Origin: Segnochrobactrum spirostomi
GTDB lineage: Bacteria > Pseudomonadota > Alphaproteobacteria > Rhizobiales > Segnochrobactraceae
DNA length: 64,000 nucleotides
Reading direction: 5' to 3'
NCBI RefSeq assembly: GCF_009600605.1
Contig: NZ_VWNA01000001.1
Location: forward strand, 1,832,001-1,896,000
The notes beneath the pieces were generated by a model that was not told the origin of the DNA, did no database searches, and saw only the letters and a list, made by a program, of their open reading frames with translations. Position 1 is the first letter of the stretch; each line of letters begins with the position of its first letter. The translations under genes were made by a program, and so were the position numbers. Of the stretch, positions 10,101 to 18,936 are shown one piece after another.

Positions 10101-11161
10101 CCCGGGGCGACCGGGTTGAGGGCGTCGTCGAGGATATAGGCGGTGTAGTTCGGCAGCGGCACGCCGATGGTGATCGGCAGGCCCGGACGCAGCTCGGCCG
10201 CCGTCGCCGTGACGGTGGTCTCGGTCGGGCCGTAGGTGTTGAGGATGCGACGGTTCGGCCGCCACCAGCGCTCGACGACCGAGGGTGGGCACGCCTCGCC
10301 GCCGACATTGAGGACGCGGATCGAAGGCACGTCGTGCTCGAAGGTCGCGACGAGGCTCGGCACCGCGTGGAGAACGGTGATGCCCTTCTCGGCGAGGATC
10401 TCCGGCAGCCGATCGAGCGCGGCATGCTCCTCCGGGCTCGCGACCACGACCGTCGCGCCGACGAGCCAGGCCGTCCACACCTCTTCGAGCGACATGTCGA
10501 AGGCGGGGGAGAAGCCGTTCCACACCACGTCGCCCTCGGTCACGCCGAGCACGACGTTCTCCGAGCGGGCGAAATGGCAGATGTTGCGATGGGCGACCGC
10601 GATGCCCTTCGGCCGGCCGGTCGAGCCGGAGGTGTAGATCACATAGGCCGGATGGTCGCGGTCGAGGCCGCGGTCGCGGGGGGACACGACGATGCGGGGC
10701 ATCGGAGCGGCGACGAGGGATTCGAGGGAGACCCGTCGGACCGCAAGGCCGTCGGTCGCCTCCATCCGCGCGCGATCGACCACGAGGGCGACCGCGGCGC
10801 AGTCGGAGAGGCTCGTCTCGATGCGGTCGACCGGGGCCTTGGGATCGAAGGGCAGGAAGGCGCCCCCCGCCTTGAGGATGCCGAGCACCGCGGCGAGGAG
10901 GAACGGCGAGCGCTCCACGAAGAGGCCGACGAAGGTGCCGGGGGCGACGCCGGCCGCCGCGAGCTCCGCCGCCATCCTGTCGGACAGGGCGTCGAGCTCG
11001 GCGAAGGTCCAGGTCTCGCCGGCGAACCGCAGCGCCACCTTGTTGGGCACCCGGGACGCGGTGGCGGAGAAGATCTCCGGCAGGAGCTCGTCGCGCACGA
11101 GATCCGGCGCGTAGGCACCCGCGAGCATCGCCGTTTCACGCAGAACTGAAAGCTTATTCAT
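7169..11161 (-). CDS. Pls/PosA-family single-module non-ribosomal peptide synthetase (A-T-TM-hexapeptide repeats)
   Basis: A 1330-residue protein with the layout known for epsilon-poly-L-lysine synthetase. Residues about 20-520 are an adenylation domain (YTSGSTGRPKG near 175, FDMSLEEVW, NTYGPTETT, YRTGD). A thiolation domain follows with GGHSLLA; its phosphopantetheine serine is near 564. After an Ala-rich linker come paired hydrophobic segments alternating with three left-handed-helix hexapeptide repeat blocks (about 735-840, 950-1040 and 1220-1320), like the tandem C1-C3 domains of Pls. There is no classical condensation or thioesterase domain. I start at ATG 11161 because GGGGGG lies just upstream; the frame is open to 11461. 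The product is probably an isopeptide-linked homopolymer of an amino acid, likely basic, made at the membrane. That is inference. Confidence 0.85.
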   Translation of the reverse strand: MNKLSVLRETAMLAGAYAPDLVRDELLPEIFSATASRVPNKVALRFAGETWTFAELDALSDRMAAELAAAGVAPGTFVGLFVERSPFLLAAVLGILKAGGAFLPFDPKAPVDRIETSLSDCAAVALVVDRARMEATDGLAVRRVSLESLVAAPMPRIVVSPRDRGLDRDHPAYVIYTSGSTGRPKGIAVAHRNICHFARSENVVLGVTEGDVVWNGFSPAFDMSLEEVWTAWLVGATVVVASPEEHAALDRLPEILAEKGITVLHAVPSLVATFEHDVPSIRVLNVGGEACPPSVVERWWRPNRRILNTYGPTETTVTATAAELRPGLPITIGVPLPNYTAYILDDALNPVAPGEVGELCIGGPGVSLGYVGRPDLTAEKFVPNPFGGTATGDPMIYRTGDHASVDETGAIVFHGRIDDQVKLRGYRIELGEIEAELSRCDELAGAAVALKKDAAGTDQLVAYVLPRAGVAIDPAALRARLAAKLPAYMVPNLYKTLDALPRLPNGKMNRKALPEIGDLSAVGDDREIVAPRTETERALVEAIGRLIPGRPASVTDDFFTDLGGHSLLAARFVSDLRREAAFRAVALQDLYAGRTLEGIAARIDAARPAQAAAAAAAPARAFSAVPRLRFLVCGAMQFVGLLFIYGLFAAQILVPFLTYSFVSEEVEGIAIPALAALAVFTIVPPLTILLSIAAKWIFIGRYKPGEYPVWGAYYMRWWFVSRLLEIVPTNYLSGTPIYNIYHRLLGARIGRDCYLGTLDIGAADLVSIGDHSSFGNGVVLQNAVVEDGLLKIGRCDVGAHAYVGSNAVVGRDARVGDWSELGDLGALADGGAIPAGEAWIGSPAHFKAKVDRTAVGEPDPVSRPAAIAYGFAFALLVLLFPLVALIPALPIIVTLDTLDAAVPNGDFSYLVLTPVLSLLYIVLVALEIVVLRWVVLPRVKEGVYRTASVFYMRKWFVDQMMDLSLGVLHTLYASLYLAPWYRALGVKLGKRAEVSTASSVTHDLLEIGDESFVADAVTLGDAQIRHGRLTLKRTRIGTRTFIGNGALVPDGTDVPDGVLIGCLSVPPEDTARMREGTTWFGIPSEELPTRQTFGGYKADLTFRPTPWRIAGRLAVEFVRIVLPGAVTLACTMFLISATYEMYDDYGAGVSALSFAPFYLAIFGVPVFAVTVLVKWLFVGRYQSGEHPMWTPFVWRSEAVTSIYESLAVPYFLGALRGTPFLSPCMRLLGVKVGKQVFWDTTDITEFDVVSIGDNAALNEDCGPQTHLFEDRVMKIGPVEIGAHAVIGARSIVLYGARIEEGARLGASSLAMKGETLPAGTAWAGSPAQAV

Positions 11162-11485
11162 GTCGACCCCCCGCACCATCCGGTGCGTATGGGCTCGCTT
11201 TTGGTCGCCGGCTTGTGTCGGATTTTGGACAGTGCCGCGTTGCGACAGCGGCACTTCAGGGATCGTTTCGGGGTGTCGCCGGATCGCCACGCCATCGCGG
11301 CCGAAATGGGACGAAATTGCGGCCCAAGGCCCGGTTTCCCTAGAGAAATGCCCAGAAATTCGGCGTGCCTCGCGTTGCGGCACGCCGCCCCGGTGGGGCC
11401 ACGGGCCCGATCGGCGGCACGTCTCAAAGTTGTACGCGCCGCCGAACGGCCATCCGCTCAAATGGGAGGAAAGGTGTCTCGGGGA
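11162..11485. other. Gap upstream of the synthetase, with a ribH-proximal hairpin
   Basis: No gene is seen. A perfect 9-bp inverted repeat (CGGCGTGCC, loop of 9, GGCACGCCG) lies at 11361-11387, downstream of ribH on the minus strand and followed by AATTTCT. It may end ribH transcription. The promoter of the synthetase should lie between it and 11161, but no clear -35/-10 pair stands out. Confidence 0.45.
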
Positions 11486-12001
11486 TCAGGCCGGAACGAT
11501 CGCCCTGACCTTGGCGAGCGCCGCGGCGGTCTCCAGGCAGGCGTGGGCCGCCTCGCCGCCCTTGATGACGAAATGGCGGGTGAAATAGGCGCGGTGCTCT
11601 TCGTGCTCGTGGAAATGATGCGGCGTCAGCACCACCGAGAAGACCGGCACGCCGGTATCGAGCTGCACGCGCATGAAGCCCGAGATCACGGCATCGGCGA
11701 CGAAGTCATGGCGGTAGATGCCACCGTCGACGACGAAGCCGGCGCAGACGATGCCGGCATAGAGGCCGGTTTCAGCGAGCACCTTGGCATGGAGCGGCAG
11801 TTCGAAGGCGCCGGGCACTTCGAAATAATCGACCGCGGACGCGGCGAGACCGCGGCGGGCGATTTCGGCTTTAAAGCCTTCGCGCGCCTGATCGACGATG
11901 TCGCGGTGCCAGAGCGATTGCACGAAGGCGAACCGCACCGGCTTCCCGGACGACGCCGGCTTGTCAGACGTAGTGGAAAAGGATCGATCGATCTGATTCA
12001 T
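11486..12001 (-). CDS. ribH2: 6,7-dimethyl-8-ribityllumazine synthase, RibH2 type
   Basis: The enzyme makes the lumazine precursor of riboflavin from 5-amino-6-ribitylaminouracil and dihydroxybutanone phosphate. At 171 residues it matches the family, with the substrate loop FEVPGAFELPL and the later CAGFVVDGG and LTPHHFHEH segments. The last has several His residues, as in the type II (decameric) enzymes known from Brucella and other Hyphomicrobiales. No other rib gene is near. An FMN riboswitch lies about 95 bases upstream, so expression should fall when FMN is abundant. The RibH2 label is by similarity to that known group; lumazine synthase itself is secure. Confidence 0.88.
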   Translation of the reverse strand: MNQIDRSFSTTSDKPASSGKPVRFAFVQSLWHRDIVDQAREGFKAEIARRGLAASAVDYFEVPGAFELPLHAKVLAETGLYAGIVCAGFVVDGGIYRHDFVADAVISGFMRVQLDTGVPVFSVVLTPHHFHEHEEHRAYFTRHFVIKGGEAAHACLETAAALAKVRAIVPA

Positions 12002-12096
12002 GGTTCCCTCATCGACTCAAGGACCTGAATCAGGGCACACGCGCCCGCAAAGACGGCCCGCAGGCATGAGAACCCGCGCGTCTCCCCGGTCGTCGC

Positions 12097-12260
12097 GCTC
12101 TCTTCCATCCGGACTATGACCGTCGGCCCCGGAATCACACCGGATCTGCTGACCCGGCCCCTCGCGGGGCCGGCGCTCGCGGGCTGCGCCCCGGCGGGCT
12201 TTCGCCCGCGCAAGACTTTACCGCCGGTGGGGACTTTCACCCCGCCCTGAGAACGTCCCC
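12097..12260 (-). promoter_or_regulatory. FMN riboswitch (RFN element) upstream of ribH
   Basis: Read on the minus strand, the conserved RFN blocks appear in order: TCAGGGCGGGGTGAAAGTCC, CCACCGGCGGTAAAGTC, AGCCCGCGAGCG, GGTCAGCAGATCCGGTGTGA, TTCCGGGGCCGACGGTCATA and GTCCGGATGGAAGAGAG. The variable arms (GCGCGGGCGAAAGCCCG and GCCGGCCCCGCGAGGGGCCG) form clear hairpins. All six helices of the family can be drawn. It should repress ribH when bound by FMN. Bases 12261-12552 hold the divergent promoters for this leader and the sulfonate operon; I see no gene there. Confidence 0.95.
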
Positions 12261-12552
12261 CGGCCGACCTCGACCGGGATGAGGCGATCATAACGGCCTC
12301 CGTGGCCGCTGCGCCAGCCCCTCTTGCGCCGGGAGCGGCCCGGAAAGTGAACGGTGTGGCGCCGTATCGAAGACAGGCTCGCTCGGATTCCGCCACCGAG
12401 GCGCGCGGAAAAACAGGGTTACAAGAGAAGCGCGAAATTTAGTCCATTATTTCAGTAGACTGAATTGATGACGCGAAGCCGCGCGCGCCACTATGGACGA
12501 CGCGGCAAGGCCTGCGGGCGCCGTGACCCTTCTCGAGATCATGAGGATCGCC

Positions 12553-13563
12553 ATGCGCACGCTTCTCCGACGGGCCCTCGTCGGCCTGACCCTCGCCCTC
12601 CCCCTTTCCGCCGCCCACGCGGCGGACGCCAAGAAGGTGGTCGTCGCCTATCAGACCGGCGCCGTGCCCTACGTGGCCGGCATCGCGAACGGCGATCTCG
12701 CCCGCAAGACGGGGTGGAACATCGAGTTCCGCCGCTTCCACTCGGGCGCCGACATCTTCGCCGCGATCGCCTCCGGCGATGTGCAGATCGGCGACGTCGG
12801 CTCGAGCCCGTTCTCGGCCGCGGTGAGCCGCGGGCTCGACGTGCAGGCGGTCTACATCACCGGCGCGTCCGGCGACGACGAGGCGCTGGTGGTGCGCAAC
12901 GACATCAAGTCGCCGGCGGACCTGAAGGGCAAGAAGCTCGCCGCGGCGCCGGTCTCGACCGACCATTACCAGCTTCTCGCCGTCCTCAAGCAGGAGGGGA
13001 TCTCCGAGAAGGACGCCCAGGTCATCGCCATCCCGCAGCCCGAGATCGTGGCCGCGTGGAAGCGCGGCGACATCGACGGCGCCTTCGTCTGGGATCCCGC
13101 TCTGTCCGAGCTCAAGAAGGACGGCCACGTTCTCCTGACCTCCAAGCAAGTCGCCGAGCGCGGGGCCCCGACCTTCGGCGCCCTCGTGGTGACGACGAAG
13201 TTCGCCGAGGCGAACCCCGATTTCGTCGCCAAATATGTGAGCCTGGTCGACGGCTACTACACCTCGTTCCGCACCGACCCCGCCGCCTGGGGACCGGATT
13301 CGGAGAACGCCAAGCTGATCGCCGGCCTCCAGGGCGGCACCCCGGCCGAAAACGCGGCCCGGCTCAAGGACGCCAACGTCATTCCGCTGGCGACCCAGCT
13401 CACCTCGGCCTGGCTCGTCGGCGGCGACGACAGCGGCGTCGCCAAGGTGCTGAAGGACACCGCGGCCTTCCTCAAGGACCAGCGCAAGATCACCGCGATC
13501 AAGGCGAGCTACGGCCCGTTCGTCGCGCCGCAATATGCCGAAGCGGCCGCCAAGCTGAACTGA
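12553..13563 (+). CDS. tauA: Sulfonate/taurine ABC transporter, periplasmic binding protein (TauA-like)
   Basis: A 336-residue exported solute-binding protein. A signal peptide is clear ([18 protein letters not shown], cut before ADAKK). The mature part has the family features [37 protein letters not shown] and [13 protein letters not shown] choose ATG 12553 because GAGGAT lies about 6 bases before it; ATG 12541 is an alternative. ATPase, permease and a monooxygenase follow in the same direction, so it most likely brings in an organosulfonate such as taurine as a sulfur source. The exact ligand is not readable. Confidence 0.9.
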   Translation: MRTLLRRALVGLTLALPLSAAHAADAKKVVVAYQTGAVPYVAGIANGDLARKTGWNIEFRRFHSGADIFAAIASGDVQIGDVGSSPFSAAVSRGLDVQAVYITGASGDDEALVVRNDIKSPADLKGKKLAAAPVSTDHYQLLAVLKQEGISEKDAQVIAIPQPEIVAAWKRGDIDGAFVWDPALSELKKDGHVLLTSKQVAERGAPTFGALVVTTKFAEANPDFVAKYVSLVDGYYTSFRTDPAAWGPDSENAKLIAGLQGGTPAENAARLKDANVIPLATQLTSAWLVGGDDSGVAKVLKDTAAFLKDQRKITAIKASYGPFVAPQYAEAAAKLN

Positions 13564-13645
13564 GCGCCCTCCTCGAGCGATCCGGCGGCAGCCGGCGGCG
13601 CCTCGATCCGCGCCGCCGGCGTCCGCCCCTGACGGACCCCCGATC

Positions 13646-14443
13646 ATGCTCCAGATCCGCGATGCCACCGTCACCTTCCCGACGCGCACCGGCGAAAGCG
13701 TCCACGCGCTCGATCGCGTCTCGCTCGACATCCCCCCGGATTCGATCGTGGTCGCGGTCGGGGCGTCCGGATGCGGCAAGTCCACGCTGCTCAACGCCAT
13801 CGCCGGCTTCCTGCCGCTGACGAACGGTTCGATCACCCTCGACGGGGCGGAAATCGACGCGCCGGGCGGCGATCGCGGCGTGGTGTTCCAGAAGGACACG
13901 CTCCTGCCGTGGGCGACCGTCGTCGACAATGTCGCGCTCGGCCTGAAATTTCAGGGCGTCCCGAAGCGGGCGCGCCGAGACCGGGCCCGCGCGCTCCTCG
14001 CGCTCGTCGGCCTCGAGGGGTTCGAGGAGCGGGTGCCCTACGAATTGTCGGGCGGCATGCGCCAGCGCGTCGGCATCGCCCGCGCGCTCGCCGCCGACCC
14101 GAAGATCCTCCTGATGGACGAGCCGTTCGGCGCCCTCGACAGCCTCACCCGGGAGACGATGCAGCAATTGCTCGTCTCGGTGTGGGCGCGGACGCGCAGC
14201 CGCGTGTTCTTCATCACCCACTCGATCGAGGAGGCCTTGGTGCTCGGCACCGAGGTCGTGGTGATGTCGCCGCGCCCCGGCCGGGTCATCGCGCGCTATC
14301 CGATCGGCTTCGTCCGCACCTTCGCCGAGACCGGGGAGATCGGCCCGATCCAGTCCGACCCGGACTTCGTCGCGCTGCGGGAGGAAATCCGCGCGCTCAT
14401 TCATCAGCCGACCGCGTCCCCCGCCCACGGAGTGCTGCAATGA
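13646..14443 (+). CDS. tauB: Sulfonate/taurine ABC transporter ATPase (TauB/SsuB-like)
   Basis: A 265-residue cytoplasmic ABC ATPase with Walker [11 protein letters not shown]-loop FQKDTLLPW, signature LSGGMRQR, Walker [13 protein letters not shown] and switch ITHSIEEA. These are typical of the nitrate/sulfonate/taurine class. It powers uptake with the binding protein and permease on either side. Its TGA overlaps the permease ATG (ATGA at 14440-14443), a sign of coupled translation. Confidence 0.92.
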   Translation: MLQIRDATVTFPTRTGESVHALDRVSLDIPPDSIVVAVGASGCGKSTLLNAIAGFLPLTNGSITLDGAEIDAPGGDRGVVFQKDTLLPWATVVDNVALGLKFQGVPKRARRDRARALLALVGLEGFEERVPYELSGGMRQRVGIARALAADPKILLMDEPFGALDSLTRETMQQLLVSVWARTRSRVFFITHSIEEALVLGTEVVVMSPRPGRVIARYPIGFVRTFAETGEIGPIQSDPDFVALREEIRALIHQPTASPAHGVLQ

Positions 14444-15279
14444 CCCTCGCCGCCGGTCTCGAACGCCCCGTCGCCGCGCGCCCGCGCCGCAAGCGCCGGC
14501 CCATCGGCCCCGTCACCGGGGGCACCGCCGCGATCGGGACGGCGACCATGGCCGTCCTCTTCGCGGCTTGGTTCGTGGCGTCCGGCAGCGGTTGGGTCTC
14601 CCCCCTGTTCCTGCCCTCGCCCGCCGAGGTCGCGCAACAATTCGTCGACATCTGGACCCTCGGCTATGCCGACGGCACGCTTCCGCAACACATCGCCTCG
14701 AGCCTCGGGCGCATTCTGTTGGCGCTCGCCGTTTCGATCGCGGTCGGCATTCCCCTCGGCCTCGCGATGGGGCTGAACCGATGGGCGAAGGGCATCTTCT
14801 CGGTCCCGATCGATCTCTATTGGGGTCTGCCGCCGCTCGCCTATCTGCCGCTCCTCATTATCTGGCTCGGCATCGGCGAGGTGTCGAAGGTGGTGCTGCT
14901 GACGCTGTCCGCCTTCGCCCCGATCGTGTTCTCGGCCCAGGCCGGGGTGCGGGCCGTGCCGGCCGAGCGCCTCAACGCCGCGCTCGCCCTCGGGGCCAAC
15001 CGGCGCCAGCTCTTCCTCGACATCATCCTGCCGTCGGCCCTGCCGGAGATCCTCACCGGCATCCGCATCGCCATCGCGGCGGCATGGTCGACCTTGGTCG
15101 CGGCCGAGCTGATCGCCGCCCGGTCGGGCCTCGGCTACATGATCATGTCGGCCTCCAACTTCCTCGCGACCGACGTCGTCTTCGTCGGGCTCATCATCAT
15201 CGCCGCCCTCTCGTTCGCCTTCTCCGGCGGCATGCGCTGGATCGAGCGCCGCTTCGTTCCCTGGAAAGGCAAGCTCTGA
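14440..15279 (+). CDS. tauC: Sulfonate/taurine ABC transporter permease (TauC/SsuC-like)
   Basis: A 279-residue inner-membrane protein with about six hydrophobic segments. The coupling EAA-like loop reads [20 protein letters not shown], and [20 protein letters not shown] follows it, both typical of the SsuC/TauC family. It starts inside the ATPase stop codon. The N-terminus has a basic stretch (RPRRKRRP) before the first membrane helix. Confidence 0.92.
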   Translation: MTLAAGLERPVAARPRRKRRPIGPVTGGTAAIGTATMAVLFAAWFVASGSGWVSPLFLPSPAEVAQQFVDIWTLGYADGTLPQHIASSLGRILLALAVSIAVGIPLGLAMGLNRWAKGIFSVPIDLYWGLPPLAYLPLLIIWLGIGEVSKVVLLTLSAFAPIVFSAQAGVRAVPAERLNAALALGANRRQLFLDIILPSALPEILTGIRIAIAAAWSTLVAAELIAARSGLGYMIMSASNFLATDVVFVGLIIIAALSFAFSGGMRWIERRFVPWKGKL

Positions 15280-15327
15280 GCCCGAGAGCCGCCGCACGCC
15301 CCGAACGCCCGCCCCTCAGGAGGCCCA

Positions 15328-16482
15328 ATGTCCACGCCCGATAAGCCGATCGACCTCTATTGGTATCTCCCGACGCACGGCGACGGTCCCTATCTCGGCA
15401 CCGACGCGCGCCACCGCCCGGCGACGTTCGGCTATCTGCGCGACATCGCACAGGCCGTGGACCGGCTCGGATTCTCGGGCGTGCTGCTGCCGACGGGCAC
15501 CCGCTGCGAGGACGCCTGGATCACCGCCGCCGCGCTGATCCCGACCACGGAGCGGCTGCGCTTCCTGGTCGCGCTCCGGCCCGGCAGCGGAACGCCGGCC
15601 CTGTTTGCCCGCCACGCCGCCGCCCTCGACCGCATCTCCGGCGGGCGGGCGCTGTTCAACGTCGTCGCGGGCGCGGACCCGGCCGACCTCGCCGGCGACG
15701 GCATCGCCCTCGGCCACGACGAACGCTATGCCCAAACCGACGAATTCCTGACCATCTGGCGCCAGATCCTGTCGGGCGAGCCGGTCGATTTTCACGGTGA
15801 GCATCTCTGGGCCAAGGGGACGGACATCTCGTTCCCGCCCATCCAGCGGCCCCACCCGCCGTTGTGGTTCGGCGGCTCGTCGGACGCCGGCATCGCGGTC
15901 GCGGCCAAGCACGCCGACGTCTATCTGAGCTGGGGCGAGCCGATCGACCTCCTGTCCGAAAAGCTCGACCGGGTGCGCGCGAAGGCCGCCGAGACCGAGC
16001 GTACGGTCCGGTTCGGCCTGCGCATCCATCTCATCGTCCGGGAGACCGAGGCGGAGGCCTGGGCGGCGGCGGACCGGCTCATCAGCCACGTCACCGACGA
16101 TCTCGTCGCCGAGGCACAGCGGGAATTCCTCACCGTCTCGGAATCGGTCGGGCAGAAGCGCATGTCGGCGCTGCACAAAGGCAGGCGGGACAATCTCGTC
16201 ATCGGGCCGAACCTCTGGGCGGGGCTCGGCCTGGTGCGCGGCGGCGCCGGCACCGCGCTCGTCGGGAACCCTGCGAACGTCGCGGCCCGGCTGCGGGAAT
16301 ATCGCGAAGCCGGCATCGAGACGGTGATCGCCTCGGCCTATCCGCACCTCGAGGAGGCCTTCAACGTCGCGGAGCTCTTGTTCCCCGAACTCGGCATCGC
16401 CGGGGCGCAGGTGCTGAAGGAGCGCGGCTGGGATCTCGAATTCGGCCGCGGCGGCGGTGGGCTCAAGGTCTCCGCCTCGTAA
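15328..16482 (+). CDS. ssuD: FMNH2-dependent alkanesulfonate monooxygenase
   Basis: A 384-residue luciferase-like TIM-barrel enzyme that releases sulfite from alkanesulfonates using reduced flavin from a separate reductase. Close family signatures are visible: [44 protein letters not shown], the FMN-site region [10 protein letters not shown] and [24 protein letters not shown] precedes ATG 15328. It follows the transporter by 48 bp and closes the sulfonate operon. No ssuE reductase is present in the window, so the partner must be elsewhere. Confidence 0.93.
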   Translation: MSTPDKPIDLYWYLPTHGDGPYLGTDARHRPATFGYLRDIAQAVDRLGFSGVLLPTGTRCEDAWITAAALIPTTERLRFLVALRPGSGTPALFARHAAALDRISGGRALFNVVAGADPADLAGDGIALGHDERYAQTDEFLTIWRQILSGEPVDFHGEHLWAKGTDISFPPIQRPHPPLWFGGSSDAGIAVAAKHADVYLSWGEPIDLLSEKLDRVRAKAAETERTVRFGLRIHLIVRETEAEAWAAADRLISHVTDDLVAEAQREFLTVSESVGQKRMSALHKGRRDNLVIGPNLWAGLGLVRGGAGTALVGNPANVAARLREYREAGIETVIASAYPHLEEAFNVAELLFPELGIAGAQVLKERGWDLEFGRGGGGLKVSAS

Positions 16483-16517
16483 CCGGGATCGCGGCACCGC
16501 TCGCCGTCACGAAAATA

Positions 16518-16544
16518 CGGCGCGCCGGGCTTGCCGGCGCGCCG
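16518..16544. terminator. GC-rich hairpin between convergent ssuD and the DJ-1/PfpI gene
   Basis: An 11-bp stem (CGGCGCGCCGG paired with CCGGCGCGCCG) lies between two convergent genes. There is no T-run, so it may be a weak bidirectional terminator or a stability element. Confidence 0.5.
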
Positions 16545-16585
16545 CGTCGATGCGGTTCGCTACGAGGTGAGCGAATGCGGTGCGG

Positions 16586-17161
16586 TCAGGCGACCGCCGG
16601 CCGCTGGTGGGCGCCCTCGCTGATCTCCTCGATGATCTTGCCGACGAAGGCGTCGAGGTCGGCGGGCGAGCGGCTCGTGACGACGCCCCGGTCGGTGACG
16701 ACCTCCTCGTCGACCCAGATGCCGCCGGCATTCTTCACGTCGGTCTTGATCGATTTGTAGGATGTCAGCCGGCGCCCCTTGGCGACCCCGGCCTCGACGA
16801 GCAGCCACGGGCCATGGCAGATCGCCGCGACGACTTTGCCAGCGTTGACGAATTCCTTGACCAGTTCGACCGCTTTCGGCTCGAGGCGCAGCTTGTCCGG
16901 GTTGATCTGGCCGCCCGGCAGCACGAGCGCGTCGTAATCGGCGGCGCGGATCGAATCGAGACCCTTGTCGATCTTCACCGGGCGGCCCCAATCCTTCTCG
17001 TCCCAGCCGAGGATCTCGCCGGGATTACGGGTGCCCGCCGGCGCGGCGACCTCGACGGTCGCGCCAGCCTCCTTGAGCTTGCGCAGCGGCACCTCGAGCT
17101 CGGATTGCTCGTATCCGTCGGTCGCCACGATGACGATCTTCGCCTTGGTGATGTCGGTCAT
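16586..17161 (-). CDS. DJ-1/PfpI family protein (YhbO/PfpI-like deglycase or protease)
   Basis: A 191-residue cytoplasmic protein of the type 1 glutamine amidotransferase-like fold. The nucleophile elbow is AICHGPW with the reactive Cys, and the family acid is in DGYEQSELEVP. LVLPGGQINPD and LTSYKSIKTDVKNAGG are typical of YhbO/PfpI stress proteins, reported as glyoxalase/deglycase or peptidase. AGGAG lies before ATG 17161. It appears to be a single gene. Confidence 0.88.
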   Translation of the reverse strand: MTDITKAKIVIVATDGYEQSELEVPLRKLKEAGATVEVAAPAGTRNPGEILGWDEKDWGRPVKIDKGLDSIRAADYDALVLPGGQINPDKLRLEPKAVELVKEFVNAGKVVAAICHGPWLLVEAGVAKGRRLTSYKSIKTDVKNAGGIWVDEEVVTDRGVVTSRSPADLDAFVGKIIEEISEGAHQRPAVA

Positions 17162-17257
17162 GATGAGCTCCTGGTCTGGAAGCGCCCGCCGGCGTCCCCG
17201 AATGCGATCGCGCTCACGGGTCCGCCGGCCGGGTGCCGATCCCGCTCCGAGCGGCCG

Positions 17258-17947
17258 TTATTGGACCATCTGCTCGGAGAGAGCGGTGACGTGGGCGAGA
17301 TGGGTCTGCAGAACCGGCAGCGCCTGACGCGCGAAGGTCGCGAGCGGTGTGCCGCGGTTCTGCTTCGCATAGGTGCCGAACAGGCCGACCGCCTCCTGAT
17401 GGGCGAGAAGCTGGCCCATCACATAGGCGCGGTCGAAGGCGGCGCCCTTCTTCATGCCCTGAAGTCGCTTCAGCTCCTGGGCGTGGGCGGCGTCCAGCCC
17501 GGCCGGGATGACGATCGAGGGATCGGCGCGGCGGGCGGCGCGGGCGAGGCTGCGCGACAGGCGCGTGTGATCGGTGATCATCGCCTGGGCGAACGCCTTG
17601 ATCTCGGGATTGGTGGCACGCTTCAGCGCGACCTCGGCGGTGGCGATCTCGTAGACACCGGAGATCGCCGCCTTGTCGACGAAGGTCTTGAGATCCGTCG
17701 TCGCCCGGGTCGGGTTCGAAGTCGCCGGGTTCATCACCTGCTGGCCGGGCGAGGGCATCTGGCCGGCCGGCGCACGGGGCACGACATCCGGCGCCTTGCC
17801 CTCGGAATCCATCGGCTGGGTCGCCCCGGACGGATTGGTGGGATCCATGGCCGGCGGCTGGCTTTGTGCGAATGCCGCGGGAACCGGCGCGAGCGACAGG
17901 AAGGCAGGAACGACGAGGGCCGCGGCGGTGATGCGCGCTGTCTTCAT
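17258..17947 (-). CDS. Exported DUF4142 (ferritin-like helical) protein
   Basis: A 229-residue protein with a signal peptide (AALVVPAFLSLAPVPAAFA) and a Pro/Ser-rich linker of about 60 residues. The DUF4142 four-helix domain follows: FVDKAAISGVYEIATAEVAL, FAQAMITDHTRLSRSLA and YVMGQLLAHQEAVGLF. The family is periplasmic or outer-membrane-associated and its role is unknown. GGGAG precedes ATG 17947. Confidence 0.82.
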   Translation of the reverse strand: MKTARITAAALVVPAFLSLAPVPAAFAQSQPPAMDPTNPSGATQPMDSEGKAPDVVPRAPAGQMPSPGQQVMNPATSNPTRATTDLKTFVDKAAISGVYEIATAEVALKRATNPEIKAFAQAMITDHTRLSRSLARAARRADPSIVIPAGLDAAHAQELKRLQGMKKGAAFDRAYVMGQLLAHQEAVGLFGTYAKQNRGTPLATFARQALPVLQTHLAHVTALSEQMVQ

Positions 17948-18108
17948 GGAGTTTCTCCCGAATAGGGCGCCCGCATTGGCGGGCGCGTTCGGGGGATCAA
18001 CCCGTTCGGCCGGCGCGTGTTCCATCCGCGGGGGCCGGCAGCGTCCCGCGGAGGCCGCCCGCTCGTCCCTGAAGGGCCGCCGTGAGCGGCAGGCTCGGCG
18101 GCCGAAAT

Positions 18109-18140
18109 GAGAAAGGCGCGCCCGTCGGACGCGCCTTTTC
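18109..18140 (-). terminator. Terminator after pst-phoU operon
   Basis: AAAGGCGCG and CGCGCCTTT form a stem around a short loop, with TTT on both sides, about 55 bp past the phoU stop on the minus strand. The symmetry would let it work in both directions. Confidence 0.7.
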
Positions 18141-18194
18141 GTCAGGTCTGAGGCCCGGCCACGGCCGGGGGAGGCCATAGAGCTCGGAGCCCTG

Positions 18195-18917
18195 TCAGGC
18201 GCCCTTGCCGAGATCGCGGGCGAGCACGTCCTCGAGATCGGCGCCCTTCGGGCGGCCGCGCGGGATCTCGCCCTTCACCCGGAACAGCACATATTCGGCG
18301 ATGTTGGTGGCGTGGTCGCCGACGCGCTCGACGCTCTTCGCCACGTGCAGGAGGTGGGCGCAGCTCGTGATCGAGCGGGTGTCTTCCATCATGTAGGTGA
18401 TGAGCTGACGGAAGCAGGCCGAATAATAGGTGTCGAGCTCGACGTCGCCGTTGAGCACGGCCTCCGCCTTCACGCTGTCGCCGTTGATGTAGGCGTCGAT
18501 CACGTCATGAAGCTGCTTCTTGGCGAACACGGCCATGTCTTCGAGCACGGTCGTGGTGCCCGGCTTCGGCCGGTCGTGGCCGAGCAGCACGGCGCGCTTG
18601 GCGATATTCTTCGAAAGATCGCCGACGCGCTCGAGATCGGCCGCGATGCGCACCGCCGAAAAGATCTCGCGCAGATCCGCCGCGACCGGCTGGCGCCGGG
18701 CGATTACGTGGATCGCGGCCTCTTCCACTTCCGCGTCGAGGGCGTCGATCTGGGCATCCTCGATCACGAGGTTGGAGGCCCGATTGATGTCGCCGTCGAC
18801 CAAGGCGTCCACGGCGGCATCGAACAGCCGCTCGACCCGCGCGCCCATCTCGACCACCCGGTCGGTCACGGTCCGCAGCTCTTCGTCGAAGGCCTTGACG
18901 AGATGTTCGCGCTCCAT
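18195..18917 (-). CDS. phoU: Phosphate-specific transport accessory protein PhoU
   Basis: A 240-residue cytoplasmic protein that damps PstSCAB activity and Pho signalling. It consists of two PhoU three-helix repeats: DEELRTVTDRVVEMGARVERLFD near the N-terminus, with metal-binding-type ERVGDLSKNIAKRA in the first and ERVGDHATNIAEYV in the second. It lies 19 bp after pstB in the same operon. Confidence 0.96.
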   Translation of the reverse strand: MEREHLVKAFDEELRTVTDRVVEMGARVERLFDAAVDALVDGDINRASNLVIEDAQIDALDAEVEEAAIHVIARRQPVAADLREIFSAVRIAADLERVGDLSKNIAKRAVLLGHDRPKPGTTTVLEDMAVFAKKQLHDVIDAYINGDSVKAEAVLNGDVELDTYYSACFRQLITYMMEDTRSITSCAHLLHVAKSVERVGDHATNIAEYVLFRVKGEIPRGRPKGADLEDVLARDLGKGA

Positions 18918-18936
18918 CTTCCGCTCCTCGCTCTCG

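Noticed and set aside
7052-11149. Very long open frame (1365 codons) on the plus strand opposite the synthetase
   Set aside because: It is the complement of a GC-rich coding region with strong codon bias; its protein is low-complexity Arg/Asp/Glu/Gly and matches no fold. The minus-strand protein has all synthetase motifs.
12439-13929. 496-codon minus-strand frame opposite tauA and tauB
   Set aside because: Shadow frame; tauA has a signal peptide and full family similarity on the plus strand.
18003-18178. N-terminal extension of the DUF4142 protein to 18178
   Set aside because: It is Arg-rich, runs through the terminator hairpin and would bury the signal peptide; ATG 17947 has a good ribosome site.
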